Shown here: positions 54,944 to 64,000 of the stretch, one piece after another
How positions within the stretch are numbered: the stretch's first letter is position 1
Layout: each line of letters begins with the position of its first letter
Origin: Trileptium ribeirensis
Lineage: Eukaryota > Nematoda > Enoplea > Enoplida > Thoracostomopsidae
Direction of reading: 5' to 3'
Length of the DNA: 64,000 nucleotides
Assembly (NCBI GenBank): GCA_030248225.1
Contig: JASANE010012790.1
Coordinates: 54,354 to 118,353, forward strand
Made by a program: the position numbers and the translations under genes
The notes under the pieces: model-generated
Told to the model about the DNA's origin: nothing
Databases searched by the model: none
What the model saw: the letters and a program-made list of their open reading frames with translations, nothing else

Positions 54944-56560
54944 TTAGCTTAATGTACGTCCAACACCAGCATGCAGTAATTTATTGTGCGTACCACGAAT
55001 GATCAAGTTAGTGACATAATCGTTTTTTGCAAGTAACTTCGGTTGTATAGTGTCGATAGCCAGATCCGCGTGCCGAAATCGACCGCAGCATCTAACGAGA
55101 CGCTCATCATGCAAACTAAGACCCAACTGATGTATGAGACTATGCGTCTTGCCCGTGATGAGGCATCGTACATCGTCTCCGTAATGACACTGTTGTATAT
55201 GCCGAATCCATAGTAATTTAGCACGATCGAAATCACTTCTTGCTATGTGATTATCGTCGGATATGTCGTCGAACAATCCAGCTACACGACCATCCGTTGT
55301 TTCTGATTGGCGATCGTTCGTCAAGTTGACCCATATTGCGCGTTTCAAAAACTTCAAACACCACACGGTGACGCGCTGCAGCTTATAAAAAGTCGAACAT
55401 CGAGTTGCATCTACAGTCAGTGGTCCCATGGTTGGGGCAGTTTTTTGAAGTGTAGCTTCATCCTCCCCCACAAGAAGTGCAAATTCGGATGGTAGGTGAC
55501 GAATTTCAGCGTCACACGAGCCGTTGTCCTCTGCGCGAGGGATACCATGAGGCCATTGCGAAATCTCATCGCTTAACCACCTTGGCCCATGCCACCAAGT
55601 ATTATTTCGAATAAGGTCGACTGCCGATTTGCCGCGTGTTCCATAGTCCGCTGGATTATCTGTGGTGCTCACATATCTGAAAGTGCAGTGAGGTACCGCC
55701 GTTAATTCTGCTACCCGATTTTCAACGAAAACTGACAACGGCTTCGTGCTATGGATCCATTGTAGAACACAAGTAGAGTCTGTGAACAGAATTATCTCGG
55801 TGGGAGACGATGGTTGGAGTTCATTTCTTATAAAACTTCCGGCACGACTACCAATAACTGCCCCTAGAAGCTCCAGCCGAGGAAGCGACACTGATTCCTG
55901 GGAGCCCCTTCGCGGTGTCATGCGCGACTTAGAAAAAACTAAATTTGTTACCCATGTCTGTCGCTCCTCATTCCATACACGAACGTACACCACGGCAGTG
56001 TACGCGATGGACGATGTATCCGTGAACACAACAATTACGGAACTATTAACATCATGCGATGCTGATGGAATGAAACGCGGTAAGCGATAGTTAAAAATGG
56101 GTCTAGCTTCTTCAAACATTCGTTTTACTTCTTGGGTGGTGTTTGCATCGACCAGATCATCCCAAGCCGCATTGGCTTCCCACAGACGCTGAAGAAGACA
56201 TTTCATTGGAATCAACACTGGTTGAAATAAACCTAAAGGATCATAAAATGAGGCCACAAGCTGAAGAATGCGACGTTTTGTCAATGGACCGCTTATTGCT
56301 GCACCCCACATATTATTGGGATTCAGTCTAAGAGCGTCATCGATACTGTTCCACACTAGACCCAAAACTTTGATTTCCCTTTCCTTTGTACCATCCTCAG
56401 AATGAATATAGTCATGCACCACCGTTGAATTTGTACATCACTCCATTAGGTTCATTCCTGCTCCTTAAAAATCCGTTTAGCTTCAGTATAAAATGATTTC
56501 GCTTGATCATCAGTCTCAACCCCTGCGATCACATTATCTACGTACACGTTAGGTGATGTT
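54944..56560 (-). pseudogene. BEL/Pao RT end, RNase H and integrase zinc region
   Basis: The longest surviving frame (56422-54944, 492 codons). Just upstream, near 56550-56525, the minus strand reads NVYVDNVIAG, the RT active site in its BEL form, but in a different frame. Within the long frame: the RT connection (LTKRRILQLVASFYDPLGL), RNase H (VVFTDTSSIAYTAVVY, FTDSTCVLQWIHSTKP, VFVENRVAEL), the GPRWLSDEISQWP segment, and the integrase N-terminal region with HNKLLHAG near its end. A stop near 54944 separates it from the integrase core. Confidence 0.9.
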
Positions 56561-57150
56561 CATCGAGATATCCAGTGATCTGACTTTGCCAGGTGATGTG
56601 TGATTACAAAAGATAAAAGAAATGGGCTAGAAATGATTCCAAAGGGCACTCTTGTGAACCGCAGAACTACATAATAATTGTCTTCGATATTAGGGTTGGA
56701 CAGATCCTTGAACCAAAAGAATCGGCTAACATCTCTGTCACAAGCCTGTAGACCCATTTGAAGAAAGGCTTTTTCCACATCGGCTACCATTGCGACCTGA
56801 TGTACCCGAAACCGGATAAGAATGGCTTCCAACTCTGGTAGCATCACGGGTCCACGGAAGAGACATTCGTTGAGCGATGGATTGTTCTTTCGTGTCCTCG
56901 CTGACGCGTCATATACAATCCGAACTTTGGTCGTTGCGCTGCTCGGCTTAATGACCGGCTGGTGTGGGAGATAACGCACCGGCCAGTCGACTCGTTTCAA
57001 TTGGTTATCAGGAAACCGTTCGATTACATTTTTCTTTAAGTGATCCGATGTAATCTCTTGATATTTCGTGATAACTTGTGAATCTGCTTTCCGCAGGCGG
57101 TTGGCCATCGACGAGAAACGACCAAATGCCAAACCTTCATTAGTTGGCAA
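56560..57150 (-). pseudogene. BEL/Pao reverse transcriptase, palm and fingers
   Basis: One open frame of 196 codons carrying RT landmarks: YLPHQPVIKPSSATTKVRIV, YDASARTRKNNPSLNECL (the BEL YDASA..... SLNECL signature), LEAILIRFRVHQVAMVADVEK (palm motif A, catalytic Asp in VADVEKAF), and RVPFGIISSPFLLSF (motif B). It stops just before the YVDN motif because of a frame change. The upstream linker at 57267-57644 is in another frame. Confidence 0.92.
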
Positions 57151-57266
57151 CTCTCAGAAATTAGCTTTCTTCGGAAATTGTACCTGGTAACGTCCGTCTG
57201 AATGATTATATAGTGTTTTGAAACTGCTTCAACGCCTGGTTGTCATCTCTCAGAATAGGATCGACA

Positions 57267-58278
57267 CTAATGCCGATCGTTTCCACCCGTTTGCCCACTC
57301 CAAAATTCATCGATGTCGGGATGGATAGGTTGCGAACACTTGGCCGTTGTCACTAGAGCACTTTCGACAGGACCCAGAGACGGCGTCTCGGTGAGACAAA
57401 GTAACACATGTTGTTGACATGCCGGCTGATTGTCACACATTCGCCCACCAATCAACAACCCGACCGTAGATGAGCTGATGTGTAAACCTGACGGAGTGGC
57501 CTCTGGACCGCCGTTAACGAATTCCCAAAAATAATCCGTCCCGACAAGAATATCAACAGTGCCATCGACCCACTCACAATCATCGGCTAGTGGTTGGTTC
57601 GCGTTGTTGATCATTCCTAAATCCTCAGTCGGTAGTCGACCCATTGCTTTGCGACATTCTGTTATGATAGGGGTAGTGTGACCTCAATTGTTTTCACAAA
57701 ACCGTACCGTTCTTCAATTCCGATTCGAACTCGCCGGGATGACATCACTATAGTCCGTTTAGTTCCAAACACAGCCACCTTCAATGGCTCCGTCTGAATA
57801 TGAGACAACTCGAGCCTGTCGGCACAGCTATCCGTCATGTACCTCCTGTGGCTTCCAGTATCGAAGATAAGCCGAGCCCGTACTGTAGCCTCAGGTTTCG
57901 TACATTCACTGACGCTGTCAACAAAACGGCCTGCTCGCTGCCACTCAGGAGACACACAGTGTGTCGGTAACTGTCACTCCTCTTGTGGCTTTGGCATATC
58001 AGCACTCGGTCCGTCGGCGTAGCTGCAAATCGAACGGGCCACATAGCTGCTTTGTGATCCCCAGTTGATTTGCAGAAAAAGCAGCGTATTTCCTTCGCGT
58101 CCAATGGACATTCACCCACTCGGTGTGAACCCACAACACACCGAATACACCGACCAATTTCTTCGAGTCTCGATCGACGTTGTTCGACAGTCGAGTAGTT
58201 GGTACAATCAGCATTGTAGTGTTTTCCAGAGCAGAAATAACACGGACTCTTTGGGGATAGCGGTTTCGATGTTGTCAT
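57267..58278 (-). pseudogene. BEL/Pao zinc knuckles and aspartic protease
   Basis: From upstream to downstream on the minus strand: a cysteine-rich segment (58278-57990) with CYFCSGKHYNADC, CIRCVVGSHRVGEC and CFFCKSTGDHKAA, the three knuckles common in BEL gag; then a DUF1758-type aspartic protease with the catalytic DTGS in ARLIFDTGSHRRYMT (about 57880-57840); then TVDILVGTDYFWEF and LIGGRMC (57644-57400). It needs at least two frame changes, so it is inactive. Confidence 0.88.
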
Positions 58279-58467
58279 AATTCGTTTCGTGGAAGCGGCA
58301 GCTAGTGCGGATGTTGGCCTGACACTATTGCTTTCGCCTACACTTTCCAGACCTACAACGTAGTCTTGTCCAAACGACCCATTCCTACCGGCTAGAAAAT
58401 GTTTGCTTTGACCACGGATCGAAAGGATTTAGATCGTCCAGTAACGTATGTAAATCGTCAGATTGCT

Positions 58468-59522
58468 TCAAATGAACTCTAAATGCTGTTCGAACATCTC
58501 CAAGCGATGAGTGGGAACCGACATGTGATACCGAGCCAATTCCTTCACAGTTTCCTGCGGATATTTCGATAGAAGATCGAAAACCATCGATCTGCTGTCA
58601 TTAATGGTGTCACCCACTGTTTCCAATTGGCGGAAAATCTTTTCGCATGCATCATTCGTGCTGATAAGACTCGACACTCTGTTTGTAGCTGGCGAATACC
58701 TTCGCAACTAACTGTATAACGCACTTACCATCCTTCCGGGTTCACAATCGAAGCGTTCCCGCAAAATGGAAACCGCAACCTCGTAGTTGGCATCATTTAT
58801 CGGAGTCCCATTAATCGATGCAAGAGCAATGCCTTTGAGCTGGGCCCGGAGATAGGAAAACTCCGTTGGCGACATATTATGGTTGTGGACATTGACACAA
58901 AAAATATTCCAAAAGTTACCCCATTCGAGATAATCACTACTGAAGTTTAGCAAGCACAATTTCGGCAGTTTAGCTGAAATACGGATTTCACCTGACGTTG
59001 AAGATGATGGAGCAGGCATTTCAGCCGACGGTACGGTAGTAACCGCGCCTAGAACAGGTTCAATGTTATTGGTGATCGTAGTTGTTGTGTTTGTGGGATC
59101 TGCTGATGTAACCAGTACAGCTGACGCCATCACGGCTCCCACTGACGGATTCGAAATAACTCATTTGACTTTCGTTCCATTCGAGAAAGAAGAGCACGCG
59201 CAACTTAAATCACATATAGGTAACTTGTTTGTTCCTGGAGTGCAAATTCTTGATACAACAGTTCCTCCGCTGCAGCATCATCGTCGTTCTCAATCTCGGA
59301 GATCAGACGTTGCCATACGTCGTCTTTATCGGATATAGTTTTTGATACCATTCGTTAACTTCGCCCCAGCTCCGATAAATCATCAATGAAGCGTTGTAGT
59401 TCTGTAGGATTAACTGGATGCATGTCGTCCAACCGCTTCTTCGCTGCTTCAATGTTGGCATTTAGTGCAGCCTTTGATGGCTCTATAGATTGTCTAAGGA
59501 CGCCCGACCGATATTTTACCAT
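58468..59522 (-). pseudogene. BEL/Pao gag region
   Basis: Minus-strand frames in order: an N-terminal helical part (59522-59355) with KAALNANIEAAKKRLDDM; a broken stretch (59354-59143); a DUF1759-type segment (59142-58708) with KLPKLCLLNFSSDYLEWGNF and SILRERFDCEPGRMV; and 58707-58468 continuing it. An open frame reaches upstream into the LTR at 59591, but the ATG at 59522 is the more likely start. Gag forms the particle in which reverse transcription occurs. Confidence 0.82.
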
Positions 59523-59572
59523 CGCGAAATTGACCAGATGCACACTATCCTGCTGGTTGCGCAAAATTCTTC

Positions 59573-60213
59573 TGTACCGAAGAATAATCAAATTGACTCA
59601 CCAGGCACAGATCGTGAAACAACTTCGTTCGTAAATTGATCTAACTGTGGACCTGTTGTCGACAGACGGAATCGAAAGTCACTGATTAATGGCCGTAACA
59701 ATTGTCAAACACGCGTCTCCTGGCAGTACACAGGGGTATACCTTTGGTATAGCTGACAACTATGGTGAGGACGTTGGTGCCGTTGACTAATTTGATGTTG
59801 TAGGGTGTTTTTTGCTGTTGTTGATAATGCTGCGGAGGTTGGCTAATGCCGTTACTGTTAACGGGAATACTGGTTTGGACCCGTCGGTGTTACTGTGGTG
59901 TTAAGTGATCTTGGTGATGATATGGCGCTGTTGAATATTTCGATTGAGTGTCGAATCAATAAGAAAGAACAATCAGTCGCGATGCTGTTACCCGAATTGC
60001 ATATGACATAAATTATAATTTTAAGTATGGAAATGGATTGCATCACGTATATCGGGGGCGAGGGGCTCACAATGCCACCATCGACTTCTCCGCTTGTCAG
60101 CTGCCGCGTCAAATTTCAGGTGCTGAAATACAAAATACACTAAACAGGACGCGCGGTAACGGCTCTCGCAACGACGCCATAATATTGTTTATGGAATTAT
60201 AAATGACATGACA
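59573..60213 (-). repeat. BEL/Pao 5' LTR
   Basis: 641 bp. On the minus strand it begins TGTCATGTCATTTATAA and ends TTCTTCGGTACA, the same as the 3' LTR. It would hold the element's promoter; no TATA box was assigned. The downstream DNA on the minus strand begins GAAGAATTTTGCGCAACC, which does not start with the TGG expected of an adjacent primer-binding site. Confidence 0.92.
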
Positions 60214-61660
60214 CCAATGGCTCCCCGACCCAAAATTGGAAAATTTGTTGTTTCTGACGACCTGGGCGGCTGAAAAGCTTCACTTCTGGGTTTACGGGCA
60301 TGAGAAACTTATTTTACCGGTATTGGTTTTGCACTGTGGACCCAGTGCTACGAGGGTATGGCGCCCCCAGGTTCGGGGTCAGATGTCAAAATGAGGGTTT
60401 TTCACCCATTTTAGTATTCCTCGCGGCAGCAAGGTTACTTTTATCTTAATTTTCGAATTTTTATATCTTATTGGTTTTATTTCATAGTAAAATGATAAAT
60501 GCTGATGCCTCTTTTTTGTTTTTCGATGAGGGCCTACGGTTCTAGAGTTATGGGGTGAGATATGGTGCGCCAATGGTTCCCCGAGCCCAAAATTGGAAAA
60601 TTTGTTCTGATGTCCCTGGGCTGCTGAAAAACTTCACTTCGGGGTTTCGGGCATGGGAAACTCATTCGCCAGTATTGGTTTCGCACTGTGACTCAGTGCT
60701 ACGAGGGTATGGCGTTCCCAAGGTTCGGGGTCATATGTCGAAATGAGGGTTTTTAACCCATTTTTCAGTATTTTCCGCGGAAGCAAGGTTACTTTTATCT
60801 GCTTCACTTCGGGGTTTTCAGGCATGGGAAACTCGTTGCCGGTGTTGGTTATGTGGTTTTGCTCTGTGATCCATGGGTACGGACGAAGGTATGCCGCTCC
60901 CAAGTGTTGGGGTCAAGAAGCAAGATAAAGGTTTTGTTTACCTCTTTTTAGTACCTGTGACGAAAGCAAGATTATTTTTATCTTAACTTTCGATTTTTTT
61001 TCTCTGGTTGTGTTTATTTCATATTAAAACGATGAATGCCCATGCCTCTTTTTTGTTTTTCGATTACGGCATGGCAGCCCCCGTGGTTCCTCTACCCAAA
61101 ATTCGAAAATTTGTTCTGATGTCCTGCCCGGCTGAAAAGTTTTCTTGGGAGTCTCGGGCATTGCAAACTCGTTGCTGGTGCTGATTTTGCTCTGCAATTC
61201 ATGGTTCTATAGGTACGGGGGTATAACGACGCCATGGTTCATCGAGTCCGAAATTCCTTTTGTTACTGTTACGTCCTGGGAGGCTGATGGCTTGCACTTC
61301 GGGGTTTGGGGCTTGGGAAACTTATTGACGGTGTTAGTTTTGTTCTAACTTGCGCGGTATTGCGTTATATCCGCCTGTGGCGTATCGACGTATGCTATCG
61401 AGAGCTGATTGGCTGTGCACACAAGTCAGGTGTACAATTCATGGTTCTATGGGTACGGGCGTTTGGCGCCGCCATGGTTCATCGATCCAAAATTCCTTAT
61501 TTTACTGTTACGTCCTGGGAGGCTGATGGCTTGCACTTCGGGGTTTGGGGCTTGGGAAACTTATTGCCGGTGTTAGTTTTGTTCCTCATTTCCGCGGTAT
61601 TGCGTTATATCCGCATATAGCATATCGACGTATGCTATCAGAGCTGATTGGCTGTGCACG
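60214..61660 (+). repeat. Tandem repeat array, right part
   Basis: Resumes exactly after the BEL/Pao target duplication with GGCTCCCCGACCCAAAATT, completing the unit cut at 51812. About four or five irregular units follow, of roughly 180-350 bp, marked by GGTCAAAATG or GGTCATATGTCGAAATG, GCATG(A/G)GAAACT and GTCCTGGG.GGCTGA. The last two (about 61185-61365 and 61430-61620) are close to each other and have lost part of the unit. Open frames here are repeat shadows. Confidence 0.7.
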
Positions 61661-63384
61661 CAAATCAGGTGTACCTGTGCTTCACTCGTTCTGCAATCTG
61701 GATAAGTTTCTATAAGCGTAGAGTAACCACACTGGTTACGTTTCGTCTCGCTTTGCGAGTTACTAGCATAGAAGAAAATATTACTATGATATGCGTTTTT
61801 CATTAGTCATAAAGGTAAAATTTTTGAATTTATTGCCTTCCAGTTTAGGATATTGCAAGTTATGCTTCTTAAAAGTTGGTGAGCCGAATAGGTGTTTAAG
61901 ACACCGAGAGGAAAATATTTGTTTTTACACGGCTACTACTTCGAAAAGAGATTTAAATACGGGTTTTTTTAGAGCTGAAACAGCGTAATGCCCTTCATTA
62001 CAACGCACATATAGTTCCCCCGTGAAACCCTCGCTTTTCAGGGCCCAGTTGCTCCAGACCGCTGGTGTTGAAACATTTTGATCGGTAGCTCTACAAGTCG
62101 GAGGGGATCAACCGAGAGAAATGCAACTCTTTCTAGCATAACACTAATTTTTCCTAACTATAAGGCAATGTTTAAAAAGATCCTCACACAAGTACGTTTC
62201 AAAATTTAGGCTAAGTAACCTTTATGCTCTGAAGTATAAGCTCATATGGATTTTAACCAATTTTGGGGGCTGGATCCGAAAATGACAATAAAAGTTGTCA
62301 AATTCTTGCTATTGTTGATTTAGTCGTATGTGACAGAAAAAAGTAGGAGTCTGTAGCATTGTAACGATTGAATATACAGTGAATTCAATCAATACACAAG
62401 TGGTAGTGATCTACTGGATGGAAAAATGACCATTGGAATATATTTTTTCCTAAAGTTAGTGAATTATAAAATATATTTCGAAAATTTCCGTGTTTTTGTT
62501 ATCGAAAAAGAAATATATAGGGTTTTTGTTTTAGGTTATGTCCTAGCACAACCGAAATGTAGCCTTTAATGGCATCCCTGGATTATTGTCTTTCTAGTGC
62601 CTGGAAAAGGTGAAATTTGAAGAAGTCACTAAGCGTTAGCCTAGTAGCGCTCGATCCGTTTCTGCCTTAGTTCTATGTAGAAAATACTAGCGATATATCA
62701 TCAGGGAGTAATCGTAATTCCGGTTGCGGTAAAAATTTTGTATTAAGTGTGCAAGCAGTCAGGGATCGTGTTTTTGCTAAAGTGACACCAATTATAGGCT
62801 ATGTTTAATGCTAAACAGTCAGAGTATTACCATTGCTTGCCTCAACTATGCGCACATGTATTAAGTAAATAAACATTGATCAATTTTCTTCGGTTCGAAA
62901 GAAGCCAAAATTTTGAAGATTCCTACAGAAGAAGCTATTACACAACGCGGTGTAATACGTAGGGAACAAAGTGCGGGTCAAAGTGCATAGCCGTACGCTC
63001 GATGGGATTGCGGGGCATTCAGTGTCATATTGTTGTAGAATTGGATAGTAGAAGCCATTTTCCTCGCTCTGTCAGACTGTTGCGGAATTTTTTCTAGCTT
63101 CTTTAGTTGCTTAGAGTCTTTTTGAAAAATAATAGTATCGCGGCAAGCATTAAGGCCGGCGTAACAGTAATTTTCTACTCGGGACCTTTGTCTAAACTGC
63201 CACCCTAATTTTTATATGAAAATTCATAAGAAAAGATTTCATGGAGCAAAGATGAAACCACATTTCATATACAGATCCATGAGGTGATTAGTTTCAGAAG
63301 AATTTATTGTTGCTTACGTGCCAGTTTAGTATAATATGCTGTGTTTTGTAGTTTAGAGAAGGTCAGAGGCTGTCTATTTTTCAT
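61661..63384. other. Unassigned sequence with a lone hAT end
   Basis: Presumed PHF14 intron. At 62702-62745 CAGGGAGTAATCGTAATTCCGGTTGCGG matches the right terminus of the hAT family in reverse, with no second end nearby, so it is a remnant. The frame 61791-61988 has no family resemblance. Otherwise nothing recognised. Confidence 0.5.
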
Positions 63385-63403
63385 ATGAAATTGGTATTTT
63401 TCA

Positions 63404-63738
63404 GTTGTGGTTGGCTGGTCGATCACAATTGTGCACCCCTGAAACTGCCATTGGTAATGGTGGTCATTTTCTCAACGTTATCGAGCTTGATTAACACTAT
63501 GCTTGTCTATCGATCATGTCTCCGTATTCTTGAGTATTCCATGCAGTCCGGGTTTTTGGAAATTCCTCAGGAACTGTCGCAGCCTGCCGCTGTTTACACA
63601 AATGATACATATTTTTGCCGAAACCGTGCCAAACCCAAACGTGTTTATAGGAAACGATCAAATAATACTCAAACTTCTCAAAAGATTAACATCACTGTCA
63701 ACACAAAAGCTTACAAGAGTAATAAGCATAAACAATAA
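63404..63738 (+). CDS. Possible further PHF14 exon(s)
   Basis: An open + frame of 117 codons (63385-63738) follows a good acceptor, GGTATTTTTCAG at 63403. Its middle, CLRILEYSMQSGFLEIPQEL, can be aligned with one gap to the vertebrate PHF14 segment IWALLGRITGQKLNIPAIL, and a basic run (RAKPKRVYRKRS) follows, as in vertebrates. Against it: the acceptor gives a phase that does not match the phase-0 donor at 49954, so another exon would be needed between them (or a phase-0 acceptor at 63546 or 63569). No clear donor precedes the stop. A second overlapping frame (63503-63805) is also open. Treat as a candidate. Confidence 0.35.
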
Positions 63739-63805
63739 ACTTCAACCTTTGAGCGCATCAGTACAGGACAATACGATTCTTCTACTGTGCAACAGCAGTC
63801 GATAA

Positions 63806-64000
63806 TAATCGATAATTACTTGCCGCTTCGTTTTGCCGACAGATAAACGGAGCTAACGCACGTTGCAACCCGTTTATCTGACGATGAAATTTTAATAAAT
63901 ACGGGCGGAACCAATTTCGAAACACTATTGCCAACTCCAAAGGTTAGATATATTTTGTATAATATTTATATATTGGCCCTACCGACAGTGAGATACTGTA
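63806..64000. other. Unassigned end of window
   Basis: AT-rich; includes the short inverted pair GATAATAATCGATAATTA near 63801. A donor-like AAAGGTTAGAT sits at 63940 but has no open frame I can link to it. No gene recognised. Confidence 0.4.

Larger units (their letters stand above)
51813..60213 (-). mobile_element. BEL/Pao LTR retrotransposon, complete but inactive
   Basis: An 8.4-kb element reading on the minus strand: 5' LTR (59573-60213), gag, protease, reverse transcriptase, RNase H, integrase, 3' LTR (51813-52455), flanked by CCAAT. The domain order protease-RT-RH-IN with DUF1759-type gag and DUF1758-type protease, and the YVDN form of the RT active site, place it in BEL/Pao. The coding region is broken into at least ten frames, so it cannot move by itself. 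The LTRs differ by about 21 substitutions and 4 small indels in my hand alignment (about 97% identical). It lies antisense to the PHF14 gene. No clear primer-binding site or polypurine tract was found next to the LTRs. Confidence 0.93.

Noticed and set aside
51808..60218. Endogenous retrovirus with an envelope gene
   Set aside because: No envelope-like frame lies between the integrase end and the 3' LTR; the domains are plain BEL/Pao.

Overview
This is eukaryotic, animal-type DNA. Its one recognisable host gene is an ortholog of the chromatin reader PHF14, spread over tiny exons with GT-AG introns of about 0.7 to 6 kb. Everything else I can name is transposable-element or tandem-repeat sequence. 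BEL/Pao, piggyBac, hAT, mariner/IS630 and non-LTR elements together, a divergent PHF14, and the absence of operons or ribosome-binding sites point to an invertebrate. I cannot fix the phylum from the sequence; flatworm or arthropod would both fit.

Layout. 1-26.7 kb: no host exon recognised, probably upstream sequence or a large 5' intron. It holds a GC-rich repeat block (0.68-1.74 kb), a tRNA-derived SINE head, a decayed intron-containing piggyBac with both TTAA sites (3.63-6.48 kb) inserted in one of two related repeat copies, a long unassigned stretch (10-16 kb), then a cluster of about 1.15-kb non-autonomous hAT elements (16.2-26.2 kb). Four of these keep perfect 8-bp target duplications. 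A decayed LINE 3' end and a GC-rich inverted-repeat element with a hAT nested inside also lie here. 26.7-50 kb: seven + strand PHF14 exons whose intron phases agree at every junction (1/1, 1/1, 1/1, 0/0, 1/1, 0/0). They encode an acidic N-terminus, PHD1, the extended PHD and the start of the central helical region. The introns carry a mariner/IS630 relic, an inverted hAT copy, a LINE reverse-transcriptase relic and an array of seven composite repeats. 51.1-61.7 kb: a tandem repeat of about 300-370 bp interrupted by an 8.4-kb BEL/Pao retrotransposon on the minus strand, with 5-bp target duplications, LTRs about 97% identical, many frameshifts and four exact copies of a 322-bp pol segment. 63.4-63.7 kb: a possible further PHF14 exon; the rest of the gene (later PHD fingers) would lie beyond the window.

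The most unusual structure is the repeat family at 43.4-45.7 kb, with older relatives at 27.3 and 29.5-30.1 kb. Each unit has piggyBac-like termini next to TTAA and a subterminal palindrome matching the layout of the window's piggyBac, yet five of seven array units enclose a tRNA-like Pol III promoter module. It looks like a fusion of MITE and SINE. The window contains no intact transposase or retrotransposon protein; apart from PHF14, it reads as a record of nested, mostly dead mobile elements.
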